From an uncultured Eubacterium sp. (GTDB lineage: Bacteria; Bacillota; Clostridia; Lachnospirales; Lachnospiraceae): 64,000 nucleotides of DNA. The notes below the pieces were generated by a model. That model did not search any database, had not been told where the DNA came from, and saw nothing but the letters and a program-made list of their open reading frames with translations. Positions 8,057 through 16,128 of this stretch are shown one piece after another (position 1 is the first letter of the stretch; each line of letters starts with the position of its first letter). The stretch is from NCBI GenBank assembly GCA_910583555.1, contig CAJTXO010000018.1:1-64000 (forward strand). The letters are read 5' to 3'. The position numbers and the translations under genes are program-made.

Positions 8057-8950
8057 ATGCGTTTTGTAATTGTGACAGGTATGAGCGGGGCGGGACGTTC
8101 GTCAGCGATGCGCATTTTGGAGGATGACGGTTTCTTTTGCGTGGACAATCTGCCGGTCTCCCTCCTGCCTACGTTTATGCAGCTGACGGAGGATTCCAGG
8201 GAACAGATCGAAAAGGTGGCGCTCGGACTGGACATCCGCGTCGGGGAAGAGGCGCTGCGGGAAACGTCCAGCATACTGCGTGAGCTGAAAAAGAGTGGTT
8301 ATACGTTTGAAATCCTGTTTTTCGAGGCGTCTACGGGCGTTCTCGTCAAGCGCTACAAGGAGACAAGACGGATCCATCCGCTGGCGAAAGGCGGCCGTAT
8401 TGATTCCGGGATCGAGGCGGAAAGGGAACTGCTGATCGAATTGAAGAGCAGCGCCGATTATATCATTGACACGAGTACACTTCTGATACGCGAACTAAAG
8501 CAGGAACTCGAGCGCATATTCCTGAACGGGGAAGAACATTGTAATTTTTACCTGACGATCGTATCGTTCGGGTTCAAGTACGGCATTCCGACCGATGCGG
8601 ACCTCGTATTCGACGTGAGGTTTCTGCCGAATCCGTTTTATATTGATGAACTTAAGGTACAGACCGGAAATGACGAAGATGTGTACCAGTATGTCATGAA
8701 ATTTCCACAGGCACAGGAATTTCTGGAAAAGCTGAAAGACATGCTGGAGTTTTTGATCCCCAATTATATCATCGAGGGCAAAAACCAGCTCGTCATCGCG
8801 ATCGGCTGTACGGGTGGAAAGCACCGCTCCGTCACGCTGGCCAACGCCCTGTACAGACAATTTGAAAAATCGGAATACGGATGCAAGAAAGAGCATAGAG
8901 ATATAGAGAAAGACAGGTTACGGAATTTAAGTCATTTTCAGGAAAAGTAA
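8057..8950 (+). CDS. rapZ: RNase adapter / nucleotide-binding protein RapZ (YvcJ)
   Basis: The 297-residue protein has a Walker A GMSGAGRS at 8-15, a D-N-L-P motif near residue 32, the internal DTSTLLIRELK helix, and the C-terminal GCTGGKHRS loop that in E. coli RapZ belongs to the RNA-binding/sugar-sensing domain. In Gram-positives (YvcJ) it hydrolyses GTP/ATP and is linked to competence and cell-wall metabolism; the RNase E adapter role is a proteobacterial finding. The last about 33 codons (8851-8950) are duplicated in tandem directly downstream, up to the whiA start. The tail after HRDIEKDR is therefore probably read from DNA that once overlapped whiA. Confidence 0.93.
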   Translation: MRFVIVTGMSGAGRSSAMRILEDDGFFCVDNLPVSLLPTFMQLTEDSREQIEKVALGLDIRVGEEALRETSSILRELKKSGYTFEILFFEASTGVLVKRYKETRRIHPLAKGGRIDSGIEAERELLIELKSSADYIIDTSTLLIRELKQELERIFLNGEEHCNFYLTIVSFGFKYGIPTDADLVFDVRFLPNPFYIDELKVQTGNDEDVYQYVMKFPQAQEFLEKLKDMLEFLIPNYIIEGKNQLVIAIGCTGGKHRSVTLANALYRQFEKSEYGCKKEHRDIEKDRLRNLSHFQEK

Positions 8951-9051
8951 GTACAAACGATTTGAAAAATCGGAATACGGATGCAGGAAAAAGTATAAAG
9001 ATATTAGGGAAAGACAGGTTACGGAATTTATGTCATTTTCAGGAAAGGTGA
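8851..9051 (+). repeat. Tandem duplication of the rapZ/whiA junction (100 + 101 bp)
   Basis: Positions 8851-8950 and 8951-9051 align end to end with about nine substitutions and one single-base insertion. The first copy encodes the RapZ tail and ends in its stop codon. The second copy contains the whiA start (ATG at 9030) and the first WhiA codons. In the first copy the base triplet matching the whiA ATG is AAG. Read in the whiA frame, the second copy still encodes a RapZ-like tail (Y-K-R-F-E-K-S-E-Y-G-C) running into WhiA. Confidence 0.9.
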
Positions 9052-9950
9052 AAGAGGAATTAGGCGCGCAGGTGAGCCGGGCAAGGCACTGTCAGATCGC
9101 GGAATTGGCGGCTTTATTCAGTTGCTGTGGAAAAATGGTGCCGGAGGGCGGGGGAAAATTTTCTGCGAAATTTGTCACAGAAAACTTGACAGTAGCTCGA
9201 AAATATTCTATCTTAGTTAAGAAAGCATTTCAGTATTCCATTGAAATGTCGGTCCGGGGGCATCAGTACATCATCTATATTCTGGATGTGGACGATGCGC
9301 TCACTTTTTCAAAGGCGTTGAAACTTGGAGAGGGGAAGACGCTTGTACACGAGCTGGTCGTTCAGGGAAGCTGCTGTAAGCGGGTTTTTATCCGCGGGCT
9401 TTTTCTGGCGTGCGGTTCAGTGGCAGATCCGGCGCGGGGGTACCACCTAGAGATGGCGCTCGGGTCCATGGGGAAAGCAAGAGAAGTCATACGGCTTTTA
9501 CAGGTATTTGAAATAGAAGCCAAAGTGGTGGAGAGGAAAAAAAACTATATCGTTTATGTGAAAGAGGGGGCACGTATTGTAGATCTGCTCAACGTCATGG
9601 GAGCGCATGTGGCGCTGATGGATTTCGAGAATGTCCGCATCCTTAAAGAGGTGCGCAATTCTGTGAACCGTCAGGTGAACTGTGAGACGGCCAACATTAA
9701 AAAAACCGTTTCGGCTGCGGCCAGGCAGATAGAAGATATACAGTACATCAGAGATACTTCCGGGTTTGGAACACTTCCTAAAGGCTTGGCAGAAATCGCG
9801 ATCATTCGACTGGAACATGCGGAAGTATCATTGAAGGAATTGGGCGGGATGCTGGATCCGCCGATCGGCAAGTCGGGTGTGAACCACCGGCTCCGCAAGC
9901 TGAGTGGGATTGCGGAGGAGATGAGGCGCAGGGACGGCTTGATCGGATGA
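9030..9950 (+). CDS. whiA: DNA-binding protein WhiA
   Basis: WhiA is a conserved Gram-positive DNA-binding protein with a degenerate LAGLIDADG homing-endonuclease fold in front of a helix-turn-helix domain. It links to sporulation in Streptomyces and to cell division and chromosome segregation in Bacillus. The 306-residue protein starts MSFSGKVKEELG, contains RGLFLACGSVADPARGYHLE near residue 115, and ends with the HTH motif ELGGMLDPPIGKSGVNHRL. The start lies inside the second copy of the junction duplication and has no good Shine-Dalgarno, which fits an ancestral start translated by coupling to rapZ. A gap of 90 bases separates it from the HPr gene. Confidence 0.94.
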   Translation: MSFSGKVKEELGAQVSRARHCQIAELAALFSCCGKMVPEGGGKFSAKFVTENLTVARKYSILVKKAFQYSIEMSVRGHQYIIYILDVDDALTFSKALKLGEGKTLVHELVVQGSCCKRVFIRGLFLACGSVADPARGYHLEMALGSMGKAREVIRLLQVFEIEAKVVERKKNYIVYVKEGARIVDLLNVMGAHVALMDFENVRILKEVRNSVNRQVNCETANIKKTVSAAARQIEDIQYIRDTSGFGTLPKGLAEIAIIRLEHAEVSLKELGGMLDPPIGKSGVNHRLRKLSGIAEEMRRRDGLIG

Positions 9951-10040
9951 ATGGACGTTTGGGGAGTTTATACGTAAAAAAGCTGCGAAAAGAAGTTCTG
10001 GAAATATCAGGGCGATCATTTCGTGCGGATGGAGGAAAAA

Positions 10041-10292
10041 ATGTTAGAAAAAAGTGTGGAAGTAAAAGTACATGAAAATGGAGCACGATCGACTGCCAAG
10101 CTGGTGCAGATTGCCAATCAATATCGTAGTACGGTCAATATCAAACAAAACAGCATGACGGTAAATGCAAAGAGCATCATGGGAATGATGACGCTCGGTC
10201 TGGTTTCGGGACAGAGTATTAACGTGGAAGTGGATGGAGAAGACGAAAAAGATGCGATGGACGGCATCGAGATGTTTTTACTTGGTAGGTAA
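10041..10292 (+). CDS. Crh-like HPr-family protein lacking the active-site histidine
   Basis: The 83-residue protein has the HPr fold pattern, and the regulatory serine region is intact (N-A-K-S45-I-M-G, equal to Ser46 of HPr). The active-site loop, normally G-L-H15-A-R-P-A, reads E-N-G14-A-R-S-T-A, so the phosphorylatable histidine is replaced by glycine and the loop is one residue shorter. A PTS phosphotransfer role is therefore excluded on present knowledge. Bacillus Crh likewise lacks His15, keeps Ser46 and sits directly after whiA (yvcL). By structure and position this is a Crh-type cofactor for CcpA, phosphorylated by HprK. The ATG at 10041 follows GGAGG at 10031-10035. Calling it crh itself would need a phylogeny. 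Confidence 0.85.
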   Translation: MLEKSVEVKVHENGARSTAKLVQIANQYRSTVNIKQNSMTVNAKSIMGMMTLGLVSGQSINVEVDGEDEKDAMDGIEMFLLGR

Positions 10293-10311
10293 ACATAAAC
10301 CTGTTCGTATG

Positions 10312-10369
10312 GCAGCTACATAAAAGTTTCCGGGCGGAATAAAGCTTCCGGAGGTTTTTATGTAGCTGT
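10312..10369 (+). terminator. Long stem-loop between the Crh-like gene and dnaE
   Basis: The arms GCAGCTACATAAAA (from 10312) and TTTTATGTAGCTGT (to 10369) are almost perfectly complementary, and an inner TTCCGG/CCGGA segment extends the stem with a small internal loop. There is no clean T-run after the right arm, so it could be a weak terminator or an mRNA-stabilising hairpin. It ends about 30 bases before the dnaE start. Confidence 0.5.
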
Positions 10370-10400
10370 CGGTTTGAGAAGAAAGAAATGGGGAATCCAG

Positions 10401-13400
10401 ATGAATTTTACACACCTCCATGTACATAGTGAATACAGCCTTCTCGATGGTTCCAGTAAATTAAAGGAGCTTGTGGCTAGAACGAAGGAACTGGGGATGG
10501 ACAGCATCGCCCTGACGGATCACGGCGTGATGTACGGCGTCATTGATTTTTACCGTATGGCAAAAGAGGCGGGGATCCGGCCGATCATCGGATGTGAGGT
10601 CTATGTCGCCCCCGGTTCACGGTTTGACAGGGAGAACAATCAGGGAGAGGACCGCTATAATCATTTGGTGCTGCTGGCAGAAAATAACCTCGGGTATCAG
10701 AATCTCATGAAGATCGTGTCCAAAGGATTTACCGAAGGGTTTTACTACCGGCCCCGCGTGGATTACGAGGTGCTGCGCCAGTACCACGAGGGGATCATTG
10801 CGCTCAGCGCCTGTCTGGCCGGCGCCGTGCCGGCAAAGCTTCTCAAGGGGCGTTACGAAGAGGCGAGGCAGGAGGCGCTGACGCTGCAGGACATTTTCGG
10901 AGCGGGAAATTTCTTTCTGGAACTGCAGGATCACGGACTGTCCCAGCAGGCGACGGTGAACCAGGGGCTTTTGCGTATCCACGAGGATACGGGGATCGAC
11001 CTTGTGGCCACCAATGATATCCATTATATATACGATACGGACGTGGAAGCGCACGATATCCTGCTCTGTATCCAGACCGGAAAGAAGGTCAGCGATGAAA
11101 ACAGGATGCGGTACGAGGGCGGGCAGTATTTCCTCAAATCACCGGAGCAGATGGCACAATTATTCCCGTACGCCGCGGAGGCGATCGAGAACACATACAA
11201 GATCGGACAGCGGTGCCAGGTAGAGATCGAGTTCGGAAATTATAAGCTGCCAAAATTTGACGTGCCGGCGGGATATACGGCGGAGCAGTATTTGCGGAAG
11301 CTGTGTGCTGACGGGTTGGAGAAGCGGTACCGGGATTCCGATTACGATGCGGACGAGCTGCGGGCGCGCATGGAATATGAGCTGGATACGATCGTCAATA
11401 TGGGGTTTGTCGATTACTTCCTCATCGTGTGGGACTTTATCAAATACGCGAAGGACCACGATATCCCGGTCGGGCCGGGGCGCGGTTCGGCGGCGGGCAG
11501 TATCGTCGCGTATGTGCTGGAGATTACGGATATCATCGATCCGATCAAATACAATCTTCTGTTTGAGCGTTTTTTAAACCCCGAGCGTGTGACGATGCCC
11601 GATATCGACATTGACTTTTGTGTGGACGGCCGCCAGGATGTGATCGATTACGTGACGGAAAAGTACGGAAAAGACCGTGTCGTGCAGATCGTGACGTTTG
11701 GAACGATGGCCGCGCGCATGGTCATCCGCGATGTGGGGCGCGTGCTGGACATGCCGTACGCCCTCGTGGATGGTGTGGCAAAAGCGGTGCCGATGGAGCT
11801 GGGCATCACGATCAGCAAGGCGCTCGATATGAATCCCGAATTGAAACAAATGTATGAGGGCGACGACGCCATCCGCAAGCTGATCGATATGTCGCTGCGT
11901 CTGGAAGGGCTGCCGCGCCATACATCGATCCACGCAGCGGGAGTCGTGATCAGTCCGGAGGAAGTGGATAATTTCGTGCCGGTTTCCCGGGCGGCAGACG
12001 GGACGATCACGACGCAGTATACGATGGTCACGCTCGAGGAACTGGGACTTTTGAAAATGGATTTTCTCGGACTGCGGAACCTCACGGTCATTAAAAATGC
12101 GGTGAACGCGGCGAATGCGGCGAAGGACGAGCTGGATCTCGAGAAGATCGATTATGAGGACAAGCGTGTTTACGAGATGATATCCGCCGGCAAAACGGAG
12201 GGCGTATTCCAGCTGGAGAGCGCCGGGATGACGAGTTTTATGAAGGAGTTGAAGCCGGAGTCGCTCGAGGACATCATCGCGGGCATCGCGCTCTACCGCC
12301 CGGGGCCGATGGATTTCATCCCCAAATACATCGCGGGCAAAAACGATAAAAATAATGTCGTGTACGACTGCCCGGAGCTGGAGCCGATCCTCTCTCCGAC
12401 GTACGGCTGCATCGTTTACCAGGAACAGGTAATGCAGATCGTCCGCGATCTCGCGGGATACAGTTACGGGCGCAGCGATCTTGTGCGCCGTGCGATGTCG
12501 AAAAAGAAAACGTCGGTCATGGAAAAGGAAAAAAATAATTTTATTTACGGAAATATGGACACGGATGCCCGGGAAGAGCGCGTGGAGGGCTGCATCAACC
12601 GGGGGATTCCGGAAGCCGTCGCCAGAAAGATCTTTGAGGAAATGATGGATTTTGCCAAATACGCCTTTAATAAATCCCACGCGGCGGCGTACGCGGTCGT
12701 GGCGTACCAGACGGCGTATTTAAAATACTATTATCCGAAAGAGTTCATGGCGGCGCTTCTGACGTCGGTCATGGAACATACAGGAAAGATCACAGAATAT
12801 TTCATGACATGCCGGCAGATGGGCATTTCCATCCTGCCGCCGGACATCAATGAGGGGGAGGCGGCGTTTACGCCGACCGAGGACGGGATCAAGTACGGGC
12901 TCGCCGCGATCAAGAGCGTGGGCAGGCCGGTGATCGAAGCGATCACCGAGGAGCGGAAGGCGGGCGGCGCGTTCCGTTCGCTGAAAGATCTGTGCGCGCG
13001 GCTGGCGGGGAAAGCTATAAACAAACGGACGCTGGAGAGTTTTATCAAAGCGGGGGCGCTCGACTGCCTCGAGGGTACGAGAAAACAGAAGATGAGCGCG
13101 TACGCCGGCATACTGGACGGGATCAGCCAGGAGAAAAAAATGACGCTCACGGGGCAGATGTCGCTGTTTGATTTTGCCGCGGAGGAAGAAAAGGAAGAAT
13201 TTGAAACGAAGCTTCCCGATGTGGGTGAATATGACAGGGATATGATACTCGCGTTTGAAAAAGAGGTGCTCGGCGTGTATATCAGCGGCCATCCGCTTGA
13301 GGAGTTCGTTCCGCTGATGAAAAAAAATATTACGAGAACGACGGCTGATTTTGTTGTGGCAGAAGGGGAGACAGTGCCGGCCGTCCGCGACAATGAAAAC

Positions 13401-13919
13401 GCCGTGATCGGCGGCATGATCGTCGATAAGACCGTCAAGACGACGCGCACGAACAGTCTCATGGCGTTTATCACGATGGAGGACCTCGTCGGGACCGTAG
13501 AGGTGATCGTTTTTCCAAAAGATTATGAAAAATACCGCAGTTATCTCGAAGAGGAACGAAAGGTATTTATCCGGGGCCGCGTCACTGTCGAAGAAGATAA
13601 GCCGGCGAAGATGATCTGCCAGAGCATGGTCCCGTTTGATGACATTCCGAAACAACTGTGGGTCCAGTGCCGGACCAAAGAGGAATACCGCGAAAAGGAG
13701 GACGGGCTTTTTGCCGCGCTGGGCGGATATGACGGGCAGGATACCGTGATCATATATCTGGCATCCGAGCGGGCGAAAAAACAACTGCCGAACAGCAGGA
13801 TGACACGCGTCTGTCCCGAACTGCTCGAACAGCTTTACCAAATGTTTGGAGAGGAAAATGTAAAAGTCGTGCAATCTGGTATTGAAAAAAAAGTACAAAT
13901 GTCGTACAATAATGGATAG
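10401..13919 (+). CDS. dnaE: DNA polymerase III alpha subunit (DnaE type)
   Basis: The 1172-residue protein is a C-family replicative polymerase of the DnaE type. It has an N-terminal PHP domain (HLHVHSEYSLLDG at 5-17), the palm motif P-D401-I-D403-I-D with two catalytic aspartates at the same numbers as E. coli, SSHAAAYA-type fingers (NKSHAAAYAVVAYQTAYLK), a helix-hairpin-helix region, and an OB-fold (MIVDKTVKTTRTNSLMAF onward, about residue 1010). There is no proofreading exonuclease insertion, so it is not PolC. In Clostridia DnaE acts beside PolC at the fork. The TTG at 10374 is in frame, but the ATG at 10401 gives the conserved N-terminus. pfkA follows after 42 bases. Confidence 0.96.
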   Translation: MNFTHLHVHSEYSLLDGSSKLKELVARTKELGMDSIALTDHGVMYGVIDFYRMAKEAGIRPIIGCEVYVAPGSRFDRENNQGEDRYNHLVLLAENNLGYQNLMKIVSKGFTEGFYYRPRVDYEVLRQYHEGIIALSACLAGAVPAKLLKGRYEEARQEALTLQDIFGAGNFFLELQDHGLSQQATVNQGLLRIHEDTGIDLVATNDIHYIYDTDVEAHDILLCIQTGKKVSDENRMRYEGGQYFLKSPEQMAQLFPYAAEAIENTYKIGQRCQVEIEFGNYKLPKFDVPAGYTAEQYLRKLCADGLEKRYRDSDYDADELRARMEYELDTIVNMGFVDYFLIVWDFIKYAKDHDIPVGPGRGSAAGSIVAYVLEITDIIDPIKYNLLFERFLNPERVTMPDIDIDFCVDGRQDVIDYVTEKYGKDRVVQIVTFGTMAARMVIRDVGRVLDMPYALVDGVAKAVPMELGITISKALDMNPELKQMYEGDDAIRKLIDMSLRLEGLPRHTSIHAAGVVISPEEVDNFVPVSRAADGTITTQYTMVTLEELGLLKMDFLGLRNLTVIKNAVNAANAAKDELDLEKIDYEDKRVYEMISAGKTEGVFQLESAGMTSFMKELKPESLEDIIAGIALYRPGPMDFIPKYIAGKNDKNNVVYDCPELEPILSPTYGCIVYQEQVMQIVRDLAGYSYGRSDLVRRAMSKKKTSVMEKEKNNFIYGNMDTDAREERVEGCINRGIPEAVARKIFEEMMDFAKYAFNKSHAAAYAVVAYQTAYLKYYYPKEFMAALLTSVMEHTGKITEYFMTCRQMGISILPPDINEGEAAFTPTEDGIKYGLAAIKSVGRPVIEAITEERKAGGAFRSLKDLCARLAGKAINKRTLESFIKAGALDCLEGTRKQKMSAYAGILDGISQEKKMTLTGQMSLFDFAAEEEKEEFETKLPDVGEYDRDMILAFEKEVLGVYISGHPLEEFVPLMKKNITRTTADFVVAEGETVPAVRDNENAVIGGMIVDKTVKTTRTNSLMAFITMEDLVGTVEVIVFPKDYEKYRSYLEEERKVFIRGRVTVEEDKPAKMICQSMVPFDDIPKQLWVQCRTKEEYREKEDGLFAALGGYDGQDTVIIYLASERAKKQLPNSRMTRVCPELLEQLYQMFGEENVKVVQSGIEKKVQMSYNNG

Positions 13920-13961
13920 TAATGTGACACGGAATGGTGCGCACGAATGGAGGAAATGAGA

Positions 13962-14939
13962 ATGGCAGAACAGGCAATTAAAACAATAGGGGTCTTGACT
14001 AGCGGAGGGGATGCGCCGGGCATGAACGCGGCGATACGCGCCGTGGTGCGCTCCGGTATTTCCAGCGGGGTGGAAGTAAAAGGGATCCGCCGCGGGTATG
14101 CTGGATTATTAGAGGAAGATATTATTGATATGGGAACGATGAGCGTTTCGGATATCGTGCAAAAGGGCGGTACGATCCTTTACACGTCACGATGCAAGGA
14201 GATGACGACGCCGGAGGGCCAAAAGAAGGCGGCGGATATATGCCGGAGGCACGGGATCGACGGCATCGTGGTGATCGGCGGTGACGGCTCGTTCCGCGGT
14301 GCGCAGAAACTTTCGATGAACGGGATCAATACGATTGGCGTTCCCGGTACGATCGACCTTGACATTTCCTGTACCGAATATACGATCGGTTTTGACACGG
14401 CGTGCAATACGGCGATGGAGGCGATCGATAAAGTGCGGGATACGTCCGCTTCCCATGAACGGTGCAGCATCATCGAAGTCATGGGGCGCACGGCGGGACA
14501 TATCGCGCTGTGGTGCGGTATCAGCAACGGTTCGGAATATGTCCTCATCCCTGAGCGCTATGACAACGACGAGCAAAAGATCATCGAAAAAATACGCGCG
14601 AAACGCCGGATCGGAAAGAAACATCACATTATTGTCAATGCGGAGGGAATCGGGGATTCCTATGGCATGGCAGAACGGATCGAAGCCGCGACCGGCATCG
14701 AGACGAGGGCCACGGTGATCGGCCATATCCAGCGCGGAGGGAATCCGACATGCCGTGACCGCGTGTACGCTTCCGCGATGGGAGTAAAGGCGGTAGACCT
14801 TCTTCTGGAGGGGCAGACGAACCGCGTCGTAGCATACCGCTCTGGACATTTTTGCGATTTTGACATCGATGAGGCACTCGCGATGACGAAAGACATTGAC
14901 GAGCATCTGTTCAGCATGACAAAGAGGCTTTCCAGATAG
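13962..14939 (+). CDS. pfkA: 6-phosphofructokinase, ATP-dependent
   Basis: This is the glycolytic enzyme that converts fructose-6-phosphate to fructose-1,6-bisphosphate. The 325-residue protein has the ATP loop TSGGDAPGMNAAIR, GGDGSFRGA (the glycine after GGD typical of ATP users), the catalytic segment P-G-T-I-D-L-D with both aspartates, EVMGRTAGHIA and GHIQRGGNPT. In most homologues the catalytic segment reads T-I-D-N-D; here the N is L, a small deviation next to the catalytic base. The ATG at 13962 is preferred over 13947 because GGAGG (13949-13953) sits in front of it. It is followed by a strong bidirectional terminator. Confidence 0.95.
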   Translation: MAEQAIKTIGVLTSGGDAPGMNAAIRAVVRSGISSGVEVKGIRRGYAGLLEEDIIDMGTMSVSDIVQKGGTILYTSRCKEMTTPEGQKKAADICRRHGIDGIVVIGGDGSFRGAQKLSMNGINTIGVPGTIDLDISCTEYTIGFDTACNTAMEAIDKVRDTSASHERCSIIEVMGRTAGHIALWCGISNGSEYVLIPERYDNDEQKIIEKIRAKRRIGKKHHIIVNAEGIGDSYGMAERIEAATGIETRATVIGHIQRGGNPTCRDRVYASAMGVKAVDLLLEGQTNRVVAYRSGHFCDFDIDEALAMTKDIDEHLFSMTKRLSR

Positions 14940-15018
14940 ACAGGAAGGAAAGAAATCCCAGTGTGGAATTGGAAAATAGAAAATAAAAAAACGCGTGCCG
15001 TCAGGCACACGATATAAA

Positions 15019-15054
15019 ACGGAATGGATCGTTCATACGGTCCATTCCGTTTTT
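15019..15054 (+). terminator. Bidirectional rho-independent terminator after pfkA
   Basis: The arms ACGGAATGGA (15019-15028) and TCCATTCCGT (15041-15050) form a perfect 10-bp stem with a 12-base loop, followed by TTTTG. On the minus strand the stem is followed by TTTTATAT, so it can also end the converging small gene at 15069-15368. Confidence 0.9.
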
Positions 15055-15068
15055 GTTCGTTATTTTTA

Positions 15069-15368
15069 TCAATCAGTCACGGAATCAAAAGCAGACAGAT
15101 CATCGTCCTGTGCGTTTTCGGAATGAGGATCTGAAGATTCCGAAGAATCTGTAGATTCTTTCGATTCTTTATCCGGAACATTTATTGTTACATAGTCTCT
15201 GTTTTCAGAGTCTTCTTCGTCGTAGAGGTCGTTGTCAAAGTCGTCATCATCAAAATCATCTAAGTAGTCTTTCATCAAAACATTTTTCAGAAAATACATG
15301 ATACCTCCGATGGCAGCGATCACAGTTCCCACACCGAGAATAAATTTTAAAAACTTTTTCATAATCAT
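15069..15368 (-). CDS. Small membrane-anchored protein with acidic tail
   Basis: The 99-residue protein has one N-terminal hydrophobic segment (residues 7-28, after a KK pair) followed by an extremely acidic, low-complexity tail (YLDDFDDDDFDNDLYDEED, then S/E/D-rich). It is probably a membrane-anchored protein; the basic residues before the segment predict the tail to be outside, though this is inference. No known domain is visible. The start ATG at 15368 has AAAGGA six bases upstream; a second ATG two codons later is equally possible. It converges on pfkA and diverges from the DUF6465 gene, sharing the AT-rich region 15369-15594, in which I see no firm promoter. Confidence 0.6.
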   Translation of the reverse strand: MIMKKFLKFILGVGTVIAAIGGIMYFLKNVLMKDYLDDFDDDDFDNDLYDEEDSENRDYVTINVPDKESKESTDSSESSDPHSENAQDDDLSAFDSVTD

Positions 15369-15594
15369 CGTCCTTTCTTTCCGTATGCTTATTGTGGCAT
15401 ATTCGGAATTTTATATTCATATTTTAAGGTAAAATTGGAAAAATGTAAAGGGTTTTATACAAATCTAATAACGAACGATTCTAAAAAATTATAATTTTTG
15501 TCTAAAAACATATTGTAATATTAGATTAAATGGTGTAAGATGGTTATTGTAGAAAAATAATTTCTTTTTATTATGTTATGGAGGACTAATTATT

Positions 15595-16014
15595 ATGGCA
15601 GTAAACAAAAAAACAAGCGATGCGGTTACAACGAAAAACAATACATCTGCGGCAGAGACAAAAAAAGTTGAAACAGCAGCTTCTGTAAGCAAAGAAGTAA
15701 AAACAGAAGTGAAACCGGTAGAAAAAGCAGAAGAGACGAAAAAAGCCCCGGCTGCGAAGAAGACGACGAGAACGGCAAAGAAAGGCGCAAAAAGAGGACC
15801 AAAGGCAGCATCAGAAAGAACTGTAGATCTGTTTGTGCAGTTTGAGGGAAAAGAGGTTGCTTATTCGGATTTGGTAAACCGCGTCAAAGAGTGGTGGAAA
15901 GGTCAGGGAAAGAGGGAGACATCCCTGAAGTCCGTCAATATTTATGTAAAGCCAGAAGAGTCCATGGCGTATTGTGTGATCAATGATAAGATCAATTATG
16001 ACATTAGTTTGTAA
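15595..16014 (+). CDS. DUF6465 protein with histone-H1-like tail
   Basis: The 139-residue protein has two parts. Residues 1-75 are a lysine/alanine/threonine-rich, probably unstructured tail ending in APAAKKTTRTAKKGAKRGPK, resembling bacterial histone-H1-like and HU-extension sequences. Residues 76-139 (TVDLFVQFEGKEVAY through KINYDISL) match the DUF6465 domain seen in Lachnospiraceae, whose function is not known to me. DNA or RNA binding through the tail is an inference from charge. GGAGGA at 15580-15585 precedes the ATG at 15595. A terminator follows, so it is transcribed alone. Confidence 0.75.
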   Translation: MAVNKKTSDAVTTKNNTSAAETKKVETAASVSKEVKTEVKPVEKAEETKKAPAAKKTTRTAKKGAKRGPKAASERTVDLFVQFEGKEVAYSDLVNRVKEWWKGQGKRETSLKSVNIYVKPEESMAYCVINDKINYDISL

Positions 16015-16057
16015 GGCGCAGTACTTGTATTTGGTTTAATGCTAATTATATGGACGT

Positions 16058-16087
16058 AAAAGACTGTCGTTATGCGGCGGTCTTTTT
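16058..16087 (+). terminator. Rho-independent terminator after the DUF6465 gene
   Basis: The stem GACTGTCG (16062-16069) pairs with CGGCGGTC (16075-16082) with two G-U pairs and a 5-base loop, flanked by AAAA on the left and TTTTT (16083-16087) on the right. Confidence 0.85.
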
Positions 16088-16128
16088 ATCCGAAATGGAT
16101 AACGCCCCATGGCGTTTAGGAATGGAGA

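Noticed and set aside
11574..12680. Long antisense frame (368 codons) inside dnaE
   Set aside because: High-GC third positions leave long open antisense frames; composition is rich in H and R without domain pattern, and the sense gene is certain.
15369..15594. A riboswitch or small RNA in the AT-rich gap before the DUF6465 gene
   Set aside because: No strong conserved-looking stem or terminator-antiterminator pair could be found by eye; promoter candidates have bad spacing.
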